DNA of 64,000 bases, from contig CAMZGO010000002.1 of the NCBI GenBank assembly GCA_947306425.1, positions 1 to 64,000 on the forward strand, read 5' to 3'. This DNA is from an uncultured Elusimicrobia bacterium (lineage in GTDB: Bacteria; Elusimicrobiota; Elusimicrobia; Elusimicrobiales; Elusimicrobiaceae). The position numbers and the translations under genes are program-made. Positions within the stretch are counted from its first letter, which is position 1; each line of letters opens with the position of its first letter. Positions 1 through 9,023 of this stretch are shown here, in pieces. The notes beneath the pieces were generated by a model. It saw only the letters and a program-made list of their open reading frames with translations. It made no database searches and was not told the DNA's origin.

Positions 1-26
1 AACAATTTTAAGGAAAAGATACTTAA

Positions 27-314
27 TCAGCAACATTTTTGACCATTAGACCGAATATTCTTTTTATCTTCATTGATTGCTTTGGTATAAAATTCTTCCG
101 CTTCTTTATTTAGCCCGTTCCTTTCGCATATACCTGCCATATCAAAATTAATATAATACACAGGTGATATCATTTTATAGTCTTCAATGGCTTTTTGATA
201 TTGTTTACTTTTTTCATATAATATTGCTCTATGAACATAAAGTTCTTGTACATGCGGGTATTGTTTGATGAGTTCGGTAAACTCATTTATTTTTGCTTTG
301 ATATCTTTTGTCAT
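27..314 (-). CDS. Short TPR-like protein, C-terminally truncated paralogue
   Basis: 95 residues. The first ~85 closely match the 134-residue protein at 25710-26114 (shared blocks YPHVQE, KQYQKAIEDY, YTKAIN). The helix spacing is that of tetratricopeptide repeats, a protein-interaction scaffold; there is no signal peptide, so it is probably cytoplasmic. The similarity stops after about residue 86 and the tail RSNGQKCC is unrelated, so the third helix pair of the relative is missing; this looks like a frameshift or recombination at the 3' end. GAGGA lies a few bases before the ATG. A structured RNA (353-580, same strand) lies directly upstream, exactly as in the full-length copy. The partner is unknown. 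Confidence 0.65.
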   Translation of the reverse strand: MTKDIKAKINEFTELIKQYPHVQELYVHRAILYEKSKQYQKAIEDYKMISPVYYINFDMAGICERNGLNKEAEEFYTKAINEDKKNIRSNGQKCC

Positions 315-352
315 AAATTTGTCCTCATTATTAAATTAAAATTTAAACATAG

Positions 353-580
353 AAAAACGGCTGCCATATTTAGTACTATACACGAGACCAAATATGACAG
401 CCGTATCTGCCGCCATAAGGCGGCAGAATTAGATATACTTTTACCCGTCGGTTACTCATATATCCGCAAATACGACTGTTCATTTTGGAAGTGTATAGTT
501 TCTTTTGATTATTCAAAAGAACTCCTGTGTTAGTACACAGATTCCAAAAAAACAAAATTTTTCTAGGGGTTTTAGCCCTA
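353..580 (-). ncRNA. Pseudoknotted structured RNA, copy 1
   Basis: Read on the minus strand: a 5' hairpin (564-580, TAGGG/CCCTA type), then helix P1 (about 544-556 with 477-489) enclosing hairpins P2 (525-540) and P3 (500-521). Next come a second domain with a GGCGGCAG-type hairpin and an intrinsic terminator (stem 358-371 with 390-403, T-run 353-357). The 9 bases ACTATACAC just before the P1 3' strand (491-499) are perfectly complementary to GTGTATAGT in the terminator loop (375-383). The same architecture with a different paired sequence occurs at 25449, 36409, 57080 and 59877. A TATACT -10-like box lies near 605-610. Cis leader or independent RNA is undecided. Confidence 0.75.
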
Positions 581-740
581 TATTAAAAAATAACCTCTAA
601 TTTCAGTATATCATTTTTGATTAAATAAATTGGAAATGTATGCTACACCACACACACAAACAAGAGCATAGAGAAAATCTACATCTCTCTTGCTTACACG
701 TAGAATTAAACTAACAAACAAAGTTTATCCGATAATTTGA

Positions 741-1067
741 TTATTTATCTTTAATAATATGCCAAATTCTCGTTATAGAAATGCTTTGGCGCTTTCTAGT
801 AACTTCTTGCTTTATTTGTTTCAAAGTACGATTCGGATATTTCTTGTGTAACTCTTTAACCAAAGCAATCGTTTCCGGTCGTATTAAATATCTTCTAGCA
901 AGCGGATGCGGATCAGACGGCTTCGCTGCTTTGATACGTGATTGCCAATAAGCAATCGTAGCAAAGGGAACTTTGTACTTCTTAAAAGTTTCCTTATAAC
1001 CATGTTGTTTGTAGTATTCTAACAACTCTTCTTTTTCACTAAGCGTAAGAATTTTATATTTATGCAT
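741..1067 (-). CDS. Helix-turn-helix protein resembling a transposase N-terminal domain
   Basis: 108 residues. Residues ~8-46 (core KKYKVPFATIAYWQSR) look like the helix-turn-helix that begins IS3/IS481-type transposases, and the C-terminal half (TLKQIKQEVTRKRQSISITRI) has a second helix-turn-helix character. No catalytic DDE domain is seen on either side, and no terminal inverted repeats or target duplication were recognised, so this is either an insertion-sequence remnant or a small stand-alone DNA-binding protein. The ATG is followed by HKYK and preceded by an AT-rich stretch without a good Shine-Dalgarno. The 581-740 interval upstream of RNA copy 1 holds no other gene I can see. Confidence 0.5.
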   Translation of the reverse strand: MHKYKILTLSEKEELLEYYKQHGYKETFKKYKVPFATIAYWQSRIKAAKPSDPHPLARRYLIRPETIALVKELHKKYPNRTLKQIKQEVTRKRQSISITRIWHIIKDK

Positions 1068-1116
1068 ATTTATATTATATAAATTTTTAAAAATTAATAC
1101 AAGTTTTTTATGTTTT

Positions 1117-1929
1117 TTATTTTTTCTTTGATTTTTTGTTCTTATAAAACTTTTCTATTGCTTCCCAAGCTTGTTTGGCATTATCTACTAAAACATATTT
1201 GTCAGTATGGGAGATAACACCGTAACTCAGCAATTTATCAAATTTAAAAATACTGTTCCAAAATTCTTTACCCACCAGAATTATTGGTATATCAGAATGT
1301 TTACCTGTTTGTACTAAAGTTAAAATTTCAAACATCTCATCAAAAGTACCAAAACCGCCGGGGAAAACAACCACTGCTTCAGCATACGTTACCAAGTTCA
1401 TTTTGCGGACAGCAAAATAGTGAAAGCAAAATGACATATTTTTGCTGATATACGGGTTTGGCTCCTGCTCATGCGGAAGGGTAATATTAAAGCCGATACT
1501 TTTACCTCCGGATTCTATTGCACCGCGGTTGGCTGCCTCCATAATGCCGGGGCCGCCGCCGGTAATAACAGCAAGGCGTTTCTTGCTTTTTTCAATTACA
1601 AGACGGCCAAAAGCGCGGGCTTCATCATAATATTTTGAAAGTTTTAAAAGCCCTTTTGCTTCTGTTAAGGATTGTTTTAAAGCCGTATTCTGAGGGTCTT
1701 GTTTTAATTTCGCCTCTAAATCTTTAACACGGGCTATGGAAGGTGCCTTTTCTTTGATACGAGCACTACCGAAACAAACAACTCCGTTTTTTACATCACT
1801 GTAATGGAGCATATATTGCGGTTTAAGCATCTCAAGTAAAAGACGAACAGGACGTGCGACATCACTTCTCAAGAAATTAAGGTCCTGATAGGCCTTTGTG
1901 TAAGAATCATATGGTAATTGCTTTTTCAT
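1117..1929 (-). CDS. LOG/TIGR00730 family nucleotide phosphoribohydrolase-like protein
   Basis: 270-residue Rossmann-fold protein. Characterised family members hydrolyse nucleoside 5'-monophosphates (for example cytokinin riboside monophosphate) to base plus ribose 5-phosphate. The signature PGGFGTFDE is at residues ~190-198 and GGGPGIMEAANRGA at ~124-137. It is longer than the minimal ~190-residue LOG fold, with an extra N-terminal region that includes a charged helix (~57-90). GAGGTG lies 6 bases before the ATG. It begins 9 bases after dxs and is probably the last gene of a prenyl synthase-dxs-LOG operon. The bacterial substrate is not evident from sequence. Confidence 0.85.
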   Translation of the reverse strand: MKKQLPYDSYTKAYQDLNFLRSDVARPVRLLLEMLKPQYMLHYSDVKNGVVCFGSARIKEKAPSIARVKDLEAKLKQDPQNTALKQSLTEAKGLLKLSKYYDEARAFGRLVIEKSKKRLAVITGGGPGIMEAANRGAIESGGKSIGFNITLPHEQEPNPYISKNMSFCFHYFAVRKMNLVTYAEAVVVFPGGFGTFDEMFEILTLVQTGKHSDIPIILVGKEFWNSIFKFDKLLSYGVISHTDKYVLVDNAKQAWEAIEKFYKNKKSKKK

Positions 1930-1938
1930 AATACACCT

Positions 1939-3801
1939 CTATTTTAATTTAAAATGCTTCTGAATTTTAACTGCTATTTTGGGGGCTGTCATACCGATTT
2001 GCTCAAAAAGTTCTTTTTGAGTGCCATGTTCAATAAACTCATCAGGTATGCCAATCCTTAAAAGGTTTGAATTCAAATTATCATCAGCCACAAATTCCGC
2101 TACCATGCTGCCGAAACCGCCGGCTAAGACATTGTCTTCCAAAGTAACGATGTTGGGGCTTATTTTAATGGCTTCTTTGATAATTTTTGTATCAAGCGGT
2201 TTTAAAAAACGCATATTTATAACACCAGCTTTTATACCCTTTTTCTCCAAAATTTTTGAGGCCTCAAACCCAATATGTACAGTTTTGCCGTAGGCCAAAA
2301 TTGTAAGATTTTTCCCTTTTTCAAGCCAAACCCCTTTACCGATAGGCAGGGTATTTAATTTGTCATCCATTTTAACCCCAAGACCGCTGCCGCGCGGATA
2401 ACGGAGCATAAAGGGGCAATTTGCTTCAAAAGCAGTTTTGACAAGGTGCTGAAGTTCATTTTCATCAGCAGGGGAAGCCATGATTAAATGGGGAATATTC
2501 CTAAATAAACTTAAGTCAAAAACACCGTGATGGGTAGGGCCGTCTTCACCCACAAGGCCTGCCCTATCAAGTGCAAAGACCACCGGCAGTTTTTGAAGGC
2601 AAATATCTTGCTGTATTTGGTCATAACATCTTTGCGAAAATGATGAATAAAGCGCAACTATCGGTTTTAATCCTTGTGAAGCAAGGCCGCCTGCAAAAGT
2701 TACGGCATGTTCTTCCGCAATACCGACATCATAAAATCTGTCCGGGTATTTTTCCCTAAAAACACTTAGGCCTGTACCTTCGGGCATAGCGGCGGTAATA
2801 GCGGTAATCTTTTTATCTTCCTTAGCAAGTTTATCAAGTGCTTGGGAAAATGCTTTTGTATAAGTAATTTTATCGCTTGTACCGATTGTTTCCCCGGTAT
2901 CAGGGTCAAAAATGCCAAGGCCGTGGAATTTTGTAGGTTTTTCTTCGGCAGGCAGATACCCTTTACCTTTTTTAGTTACAATATGCAAAAATACAGGGCC
3001 TTGAATATCTTTAACCCTTTGCAGCATATCAACCACACCAAGGACATCATTACCGTCAATGGGGCCGAAATATTTAAATCCAAGTTCCGAAAATAAAAGC
3101 CCAGAGAATAAAATTGAACGTGCCCTCTTTGCAAGTTTTAAAGCATTATTTACAAAGTCTATTTTGGCATTTTCAGCTAATCTTTCCGCACCGCTTTCAG
3201 CTGCCTGAACATATTTTGTAGATAGTAATTTTGTCAAAAATGTTCCCAAAGCGCCGACACGTTTTGAAATGAACATCTGATTATCATTCAATATAACAAG
3301 CAAATTTGATTTTAACTGCCCTGCGTTTTGTAATGCTTCATAAGTCAAACCGCCGGTCATAGATCCGTCGGCAATTACGGCAACTACTTTGTTTTTTTCT
3401 TTTTTTTGGTCGCGTGCTGCAGCCATACCAAGCGCGGCTGATAGGGCTGTTGAAGCATGGCCGGCACCAAAGGTATCATATTCGGATTCGTAAATCTTTA
3501 AAAAGCCGCTCAACCCGCCTTTTTTGCGAATTGTGTGAAATATATCTTTCCTTCCCGTTAATAATTTATGGGCATAGGTCTGATGTCCTGTATCAAAGAC
3601 AAGTTTATCTACCGGAGTATTAAAAACATAATGAAGGGCAACAATCAAGTCCGCCGCACCTAAACTTGAGCCAAGATGCCCGCCGTTTTTTGATACCGTT
3701 GAAATTATTTCCTGCCTTAATTCTTGGCAAAGTTCCGGCAACAGCGTTTTATCTATTAGTCTAAGTTGTGCGGGGGTATTGATTTTATCTAAAATTTTCA
3801 T
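1939..3801 (-). CDS. dxs: 1-deoxy-D-xylulose-5-phosphate synthase
   Basis: 620 residues, the usual length for DXS. This thiamine-diphosphate enzyme condenses pyruvate with glyceraldehyde 3-phosphate as the first step of the MEP isoprenoid pathway. Visible hallmarks are the N-terminal GHQTYAHKLLTGR block, the thiamine-diphosphate/Mg motif ADGSMTGGLTYEAL, the pyrimidine-domain segment DRAGLVGEDGPTHHG and the C-terminal EDNVLAGGFGS region. AGAGGTT precedes the ATG, and only 7 bases separate it from the prenyl synthase stop. The two genes therefore supply and polymerise isoprenoid units from one transcript. Confidence 0.97.
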   Translation of the reverse strand: MKILDKINTPAQLRLIDKTLLPELCQELRQEIISTVSKNGGHLGSSLGAADLIVALHYVFNTPVDKLVFDTGHQTYAHKLLTGRKDIFHTIRKKGGLSGFLKIYESEYDTFGAGHASTALSAALGMAAARDQKKEKNKVVAVIADGSMTGGLTYEALQNAGQLKSNLLVILNDNQMFISKRVGALGTFLTKLLSTKYVQAAESGAERLAENAKIDFVNNALKLAKRARSILFSGLLFSELGFKYFGPIDGNDVLGVVDMLQRVKDIQGPVFLHIVTKKGKGYLPAEEKPTKFHGLGIFDPDTGETIGTSDKITYTKAFSQALDKLAKEDKKITAITAAMPEGTGLSVFREKYPDRFYDVGIAEEHAVTFAGGLASQGLKPIVALYSSFSQRCYDQIQQDICLQKLPVVFALDRAGLVGEDGPTHHGVFDLSLFRNIPHLIMASPADENELQHLVKTAFEANCPFMLRYPRGSGLGVKMDDKLNTLPIGKGVWLEKGKNLTILAYGKTVHIGFEASKILEKKGIKAGVINMRFLKPLDTKIIKEAIKISPNIVTLEDNVLAGGFGSMVAEFVADDNLNSNLLRIGIPDEFIEHGTQKELFEQIGMTAPKIAVKIQKHFKLK

Positions 3802-3808
3802 AGAACCT

Positions 3809-4813
3809 CTAATAAGAACGATTTAAGAAAAAGTCTGCCAAATCATAAAGAGGGGTAAGCTTTTCTTTATTTACTCCTGTTAGATTATCAAGGGCTTTCT
3901 CCGCTTCTTTAATTGCTTTTTGGGCTGCTTTTTTGGCTTCTTCTAAACCATATAAAGTAACGAAAGTCAATTTCTTATTTTCCGCATCACTATTTGATTT
4001 CCCAAGCTGTTTTGCGGTAGCGGTTACATCCAAAATATCATCAACAACTTGAAATGCAAAACCGATTTTTGAAGCATAATTCCTAATATTTTTCAAATTG
4101 TTTCCGTTCGCACCGGCAAGCAGGGCCCCTATTTCTACGGCAGTAGTTATCAATGCACCTGTCTTATTTGAGTGTATGTATGAAAGTAAAGCACAAGCAG
4201 ATATCTCTTTACTTTCTTTAGGTAATAAAAAATAATGGGGCATTTTGCTTCCTTTAAACAGTTTGTTTTTAAGCAGCATTTGCGCCCTTTTACTTTTACC
4301 TTCTAAAATTCCTTCGGCAAAAATATCGGAAACCTGCCCGCCTATCATACCCCTAACGCCACCGAAGCGTGCCAAAGAATTCATGGCAAGCACTAAATTT
4401 TGCGGTTTAATATTCTTATTATTTTGTAAATTTGATAATGTTTCAAAAGCATAAGTTAAAAGAGCATCACCTGCTAAGATTGCTAAGTCCTCCCCGTACA
4501 CTTTATGATTAGTGGGGCGGCCCCGCCTTAAAGAATCATTATCCATAGCAGGTAAATCATCATGTATCAAAGAATAAGTGTGCAGCATTTCAACAGCACA
4601 AGCAGCGGGCAAAATATCTTTCTTATCAGCACCGAAAATCTCAGCTGCAGCCAAAGTCAAAATAGGTCTTAAACGTTTACCGCCGGCTTCAAGGGAATAG
4701 GCCATTGCGTCAATAATAATTTGCGGGGCATTCTTAATTTTTTTAAGTTCTGCTTTAATCCCTTTTTCCACAAAAACGGCACGGGTTTTTAAATAACTCT
4801 CAAATTTACTCAT
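3809..4813 (-). CDS. ispA: Polyprenyl diphosphate synthase (FPP/GGPP type)
   Basis: 334 residues from the chosen start. A trans-isoprenyl diphosphate synthase that condenses IPP with allylic diphosphates. Both aspartate-rich motifs are present: DDLPAMDND (residues ~84-93) and DDILDV (~255), with GGKRLRP near residue 46. A GTG at 4817-4819 could extend the frame by two codons, but it sits only 3 bases after AAGGA; the ATG at 4813 has normal spacing and is preferred. Product chain length (C15 or C20) cannot be fixed from sequence. It lies immediately upstream of dxs. Confidence 0.93.
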   Translation of the reverse strand: MSKFESYLKTRAVFVEKGIKAELKKIKNAPQIIIDAMAYSLEAGGKRLRPILTLAAAEIFGADKKDILPAACAVEMLHTYSLIHDDLPAMDNDSLRRGRPTNHKVYGEDLAILAGDALLTYAFETLSNLQNNKNIKPQNLVLAMNSLARFGGVRGMIGGQVSDIFAEGILEGKSKRAQMLLKNKLFKGSKMPHYFLLPKESKEISACALLSYIHSNKTGALITTAVEIGALLAGANGNNLKNIRNYASKIGFAFQVVDDILDVTATAKQLGKSNSDAENKKLTFVTLYGLEEAKKAAQKAIKEAEKALDNLTGVNKEKLTPLYDLADFFLNRSY

Positions 4814-4880
4814 ATACACGATTCCTTACAATATAAAAACCTATAATATCATTATACAATATATATAAACAAAAGACATA

Positions 4881-4911
4881 AAAAAACTACCCTCAAGGAA
4901 GGGTAGTTTTT
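4881..4911 (-). terminator. Intrinsic terminator after the FKBP gene
   Basis: Hairpin AAAAACTACCC / GGGTAGTTTTT with loop TCAAGGAA. It has A/T runs on both sides and so could act in either direction; it lies between the isomerase stop and the prenyl synthase start, both on the minus strand. Confidence 0.8.
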
Positions 4912-4922
4912 ACACGCTAAAT

Positions 4923-5339
4923 TTATTTTACGGATACAATTTCTACATCAAAATGTAACTCTTTCCCTGCTAGAGGGTGATTAAAATCTAGAACTACCTC
5001 AGTATCGGTAATCTCTGTAATTCTAGCCCTAAAAGTATGCCCGTTTGCGCTGGCGCCGACCAAGTCACCTACTTTCATTGTATCTATATTTCGTATTGCA
5101 GTTTTAGGTACGCGGCGTGTTGCCTCAGGATTTATTTCACCATAAGCATCTTTTGCAGGAATGTCTACTGAGATTTTATCCCCCGCATTTTTACCTTCTA
5201 AAACACGCTCTAAACCAACAATTATTTGCCCTGCACCTTGAGTATATTCTAAAGGCGCACGCCCCTTTGAAGTATCAGCGACTTTTCCATCTACAATCAA
5301 AGTATAATCAATTGCTACTTTTGAATCCTTTTTTATCAT
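4923..5339 (-). CDS. FKBP-type peptidyl-prolyl cis-trans isomerase, SlyD-like
   Basis: 138 residues with the SlyD-like FKBP arrangement: an FKBP half (KDSKVAIDYTLIVDGKVADTS, QIIVGLERVLEGKNAGDK), an insert-in-flap segment rich in charged and aromatic residues, then the signature DFNHPLAGKELHFDVEIVSV. It catalyses prolyl isomerisation and acts as a holdase chaperone in the cytoplasm. It lacks the His-rich metal-binding tail of E. coli SlyD, so a nickel role is not suggested. AAGGAG lies 5 bases before the ATG. It is separated from the prenyl synthase by the 4881-4911 terminator. Confidence 0.93.
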   Translation of the reverse strand: MIKKDSKVAIDYTLIVDGKVADTSKGRAPLEYTQGAGQIIVGLERVLEGKNAGDKISVDIPAKDAYGEINPEATRRVPKTAIRNIDTMKVGDLVGASANGHTFRARITEITDTEVVLDFNHPLAGKELHFDVEIVSVK

Positions 5340-5369
5340 ATTATCTCCTTGAATATCTTATAATAAAAA

Positions 5370-6083
5370 TTACATATCTTGTTGCTGCGGAGGTTCTTGT
5401 GATGACCAATCTGGCGAACGACAACCATCAGTATTTGTCATCTGATTAATAGCAGGCGGGTTTTTAACAAGATATTTTTTACATTCTTCACTACCATTTA
5501 TACGTAAATTACGCCACTCTAATTTATCACCACTCTGTAATCCCGGAATAAAAGTAGAAAATTTAGTATCACTGTTTTTCTGCGCATATTGTATATTTGA
5601 TACAACAGCAACATTCTCCACATTTACGGTAACTGCCAATGATTCTTTATATTCAATACTTAACGGCCAAATAATTTTATTAGCCGACAGTAAAACACTA
5701 ATACCCGGTTCCACATTATCACCCAAGATAATATTATTGATTGTTCCTGTGGAAAAAACTCTAACAATATTATCAACTTGAAAATCTTTTATAGCATAAG
5801 GTAAATCCACCTCCTGCTCGCTTTCTATGTTTATATCACTAATTGTGATAGTAGCATTATCTGCAGAACCCAATATAAGACCGCCTTCCCTAGCTTCATA
5901 ATCCTGAGTATTTACTCCGCTGGTCAAATCATCATAACTGAATGAACTTGTATTCTGTTTCAAGTTGACCTGATTATGCACGATGTTTGAGGGAGGAAAA
6001 AAAGATATATAACTAACTGTTTTTTGGGCATAAACATTAGCAGTTAAAGATAATAAAACTAAACTAAAAAAAGTTAATTTCAT
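5370..6083 (-). CDS. Exported protein of unknown function
   Basis: 237 residues beginning with a clear signal peptide (MKLTFFSLVLLSLTANVYA). The mature part is beta-rich and Asn/Thr/Ser-rich, ending in a proline/glutamine tail with CRSPDW and QEPPQQQD. I recognise no domain. It starts 9 bases after the stop of another exported protein of unknown function (6093-7769) with AGGAG in the gap, so the two are probably one operon and possibly partners at the cell surface or periplasm. Two cysteines near the C-terminus (EECKKY and DGCRS) could pair. Confidence 0.7.
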   Translation of the reverse strand: MKLTFFSLVLLSLTANVYAQKTVSYISFFPPSNIVHNQVNLKQNTSSFSYDDLTSGVNTQDYEAREGGLILGSADNATITISDINIESEQEVDLPYAIKDFQVDNIVRVFSTGTINNIILGDNVEPGISVLLSANKIIWPLSIEYKESLAVTVNVENVAVVSNIQYAQKNSDTKFSTFIPGLQSGDKLEWRNLRINGSEECKKYLVKNPPAINQMTNTDGCRSPDWSSQEPPQQQDM

Positions 6084-6092
6084 AAAATTCTC

Positions 6093-7769
6093 CTAATAGT
6101 CGGTGCTAAGCAATTCGAACTTTTCAACTGCTCCAGAAGAGCTTTCATTTAACTTATTACACTTTACCAGCCTTTTCAAACAAACATAAGGCTTTACAAC
6201 AGAAGAATAGGAATCATAGGTAAACATTCCGGCCATTAATTTATTTGCTTGGTTATCTGTATAATTACTCTCATAGGTAGCATAGGTAGTGTCATCAATT
6301 TGTTTAGGACAAAACCCGACTGTATAATTAGCTATTAACAAATGCTGTATCGGCCCTTCAAAAGCCGGCCAATAAGAAACAAGGAAATTGGCAGATGTAT
6401 TTTTTATTTCCTGTATATTTCTATTTCTAATATAAAAAATATTTTGTGCACATAATTTCCCGTTACACATATAAAAACAAGGATTAGAACTTTCGCTGTT
6501 TTTCATTTTTTTAAATTCGGTCACTCCTGTTTTTAATTCTCCATCTACATAAAAAGATTGAGTACCCTTGTGTGAATATAACTCCCAATCATCGCCTGAC
6601 ACCGTACTTGTACTTAACGGTATATGTTTAACAGGATCTATTGCTGTGTTTATTCTAGTATCAGGTATTTGAGATATTAAAGTAACGGAGTCTCCCACTA
6701 TAGTATAAACTTCCTGAACTTTAAATTCATAGTAAGAATCATTATTATCATAAGAAACATCGGGGTTCACTATTTGGTAATCATAACATAACTCTACATC
6801 ACTTGGATCATAATACCCGGTTTCATTAGCTTGATCTGTTGTTTTCCCTTTGCATGTAAATTTTTCATCAAATTCATCGTATGTAGGAGTCTCGCTAACG
6901 GTACATTTTCCTCTTGTTGGGCAACTTACGCGCAAATGGTAACACCTATTTGGTGTATCCCCACAAACACTATTGCTGGAAGAAAAAACTTTCCCGCTAT
7001 TATGTAATAACCAATTACCATAATAATTTTTCAAATTAGATAATCCACCTAATGGTTCTAGTTTAAATTGAGTAGAAGTTCCCTTGGCAGTATAATTTGA
7101 CTTATTACTTATACCGTTGTATATCATCATTCTTGGGGAAACAAACGGGACACTTACTATTGAACCTCCTTGATTACCGCTTATGTAGAAAGCTAAATCC
7201 CTTAAATTAAGCGTACTTATGGGAGTCTGCGTACCCATACTACCCTGTGTAAAAGCCAAAGTATTAGCATAAGCATCTATATCTTCAACATTTTCCGCGA
7301 CATTAAGTGAAATACGTAAAGCACCGCTGTAGTTTAACAATAAATTGGCATTGACATCTACAACTGATATATTAGCACCGCTTGAAGGGAAAAACATACC
7401 TCTTGAAACAAATGTTCCGTTTAACACATTCATATTGTAGATTGTAAACACATCACTATTTTTTTCACTGTTGTTGTAACTAACCTTATCTAAGTTCAGA
7501 GTTTGACGTTGGAATAATTGGTAAGTATTTCTCAAATCCCAAAAATAAGTAGGCCTTTTGCCAAGTTCAAGTAAAAAAGTTCTTGAACCTTCAGTGCTTA
7601 AGTTCATACTGTCTAATACCGTTAAATCTTTATAGACGGCATTATTATACTTTGAGAGCACGACTTTCCGAGGCTCATTAAAATCGGCCGCAAAAAGCGA
7701 AGTCCATAGTAAAAACATGAATGCCAAGAATGCACTTTTAGTAATATTTTTATAAAAGCAATTTTTCAT
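6093..7769 (-). CDS. Large exported Cys-containing protein of unknown function
   Basis: 558 residues from an ATG with GAGGGTG upstream. The open frame extends 26 codons further, but that extension lacks a ribosome site and runs nearly to the metK stop. The signal peptide is MKNCFYKNITKSAFLAFMFL and following residues to ~32. The mature protein looks beta-rich and Asn/Tyr-rich, as in surface or adhesin-like proteins. A cysteine cluster near the middle (VCGDTPNRC, SCPTRGKC, FTCKG) and later CFYMCNGKLC suggest disulfides in an exported compartment. No family is recognised. It is followed closely by the 5370-6083 exported protein; co-expression is likely. Confidence 0.7.
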   Translation of the reverse strand: MKNCFYKNITKSAFLAFMFLLWTSLFAADFNEPRKVVLSKYNNAVYKDLTVLDSMNLSTEGSRTFLLELGKRPTYFWDLRNTYQLFQRQTLNLDKVSYNNSEKNSDVFTIYNMNVLNGTFVSRGMFFPSSGANISVVDVNANLLLNYSGALRISLNVAENVEDIDAYANTLAFTQGSMGTQTPISTLNLRDLAFYISGNQGGSIVSVPFVSPRMMIYNGISNKSNYTAKGTSTQFKLEPLGGLSNLKNYYGNWLLHNSGKVFSSSNSVCGDTPNRCYHLRVSCPTRGKCTVSETPTYDEFDEKFTCKGKTTDQANETGYYDPSDVELCYDYQIVNPDVSYDNNDSYYEFKVQEVYTIVGDSVTLISQIPDTRINTAIDPVKHIPLSTSTVSGDDWELYSHKGTQSFYVDGELKTGVTEFKKMKNSESSNPCFYMCNGKLCAQNIFYIRNRNIQEIKNTSANFLVSYWPAFEGPIQHLLIANYTVGFCPKQIDDTTYATYESNYTDNQANKLMAGMFTYDSYSSVVKPYVCLKRLVKCNKLNESSSGAVEKFELLSTDY

Positions 7770-7830
7770 TATAACACCCTCATAAGATGATATCAGTAAA
7801 AAGCCCCGTTTGTCAAGTAATATTGCAGAG

Positions 7831-8994
7831 TTATTTAAACCCGGCAAGTTTTTTAAGGTTTTGGACTTTATCGGTTACTTCCCAAGGAAATTCCTTGCGC
7901 CCGAAATGACCATAAGCCGCCGTACTAAAATAAATAGGGCGACGCAAACCAAATTGTTCTATTATAGCCTTGGGAGTCATTCTAAAAACATTCAGGCAAA
8001 TTTCAGTAAGTTGATCGTCACTGATTTTACCTGTCCCGAAAGTATCTAAATAAAAACCGACCGGTTCTGCTTTACCTATAGCATATGCGATATGAACCGT
8101 AACTTCTTTTGCCAAACCGGCCGCTACAATATTTTTGGCGATATAGCGTGCCATATAAGATGCAGAACGGTCTACTTTTGTCGGGTCCTTTCCGCTAAAA
8201 GCCCCGCCGCCGTGCGCGCAACGTCCGCCATAAGTATCAACAATAATTTTACGGCCGGTTACACCGCTGTCGCTTTGAGGCCCGCCGACAACAAATTTAC
8301 CGGTTGGATTAATCAAATATTTAGTATTTTTATCTATCCAGTTTTTTAATATCGGCTTTATGGCTTTATCAATAAGTTCTTTCTTTGCTTTTTCAGTAAT
8401 TTGATTACCGGTTTTATCTAAAATATCTTCCGTATGTTGCGTAGATAAAACAACCGTATCCACACGTAAAGGTTTGCCGTCCTGATATTCAACTGTCACT
8501 TGACTTTTGCTGTCAGGGCCGATATACGGTAATGTTTTATTACGGCGCAATTTTGCCAAATTAACTAAAATTTCTTGGGAAAGTTGTAGAGGTAAAGGCA
8601 TAAGTTCTTTCGTTTCATCGCAAGCATAACCAACCATAAATCCTTGATCTCCTGCACCGCCCACATCTACTCCTTGGCTAATATCAGGTGATTGCTTTCC
8701 GATGATATTTATTACAGAACAAGTGGAATAATTAAAACCGTATTTAGGGTCTGTATACCCTATTTTTTTTACTACTTCCCTTGCAATTGTATCTACATCA
8801 ACCCAAGTTTTAGTAGTAATCTCCCCACCAACTATTATCAGACCGCGCGTTATAAACGTTTCACACGCAACACGGGCAGTTTTATCTTTTTCTAGAATTG
8901 CATCTAATATTGCATCAGAAATTTGGTCGCACACTTTATCGGGATGGCCTTCAGAGACCGCTTCTGAAGTCAAGAAATAATGTCCTTTACGCAT
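7831..8994 (-). CDS. metK: S-adenosylmethionine synthetase
   Basis: 387 residues, full length. It forms S-adenosylmethionine from methionine and ATP. Motifs: [16 protein letters not shown] near the N-terminus, [13 protein letters not shown], and the phosphate-binding [17 protein letters not shown] block. AGGAGG lies just before the ATG. It is divergent from the exonuclease III gene with only 29 bases between start codons; a TATAAT on the minus strand (9013-9018) would give a leader of about ten bases, leaving no room for a SAM riboswitch. Confidence 0.97.
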   Translation of the reverse strand: MRKGHYFLTSEAVSEGHPDKVCDQISDAILDAILEKDKTARVACETFITRGLIIVGGEITTKTWVDVDTIAREVVKKIGYTDPKYGFNYSTCSVINIIGKQSPDISQGVDVGGAGDQGFMVGYACDETKELMPLPLQLSQEILVNLAKLRRNKTLPYIGPDSKSQVTVEYQDGKPLRVDTVVLSTQHTEDILDKTGNQITEKAKKELIDKAIKPILKNWIDKNTKYLINPTGKFVVGGPQSDSGVTGRKIIVDTYGGRCAHGGGAFSGKDPTKVDRSASYMARYIAKNIVAAGLAKEVTVHIAYAIGKAEPVGFYLDTFGTGKISDDQLTEICLNVFRMTPKAIIEQFGLRRPIYFSTAAYGHFGRKEFPWEVTDKVQNLKKLAGFK

Positions 8995-9004
8995 AAGTCC
9001 TCCT

Positions 9005-9023
9005 AAAATGATATTATATCATT
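9005..9023. promoter_or_regulatory. Shared palindromic divergent promoter of metK and exonuclease III
   Basis: Near-perfect palindrome AATGATATTATATCATT between divergent start codons 29 bp apart. It contains TATAAT on the minus strand and TATTAT on the plus strand, overlapping, so both -10 boxes appear to occupy the same bases. The plus-strand box ends 6 nt before the exonuclease ATG. The -35 boxes are not clear. Confidence 0.45.

Noticed and set aside
7770-7847. N-terminal extension of the 6093-7769 protein
   Set aside because: The 26 extra codons lack a ribosome site and would hide the signal peptide; the internal ATG has GAGGGTG and begins the signal peptide.
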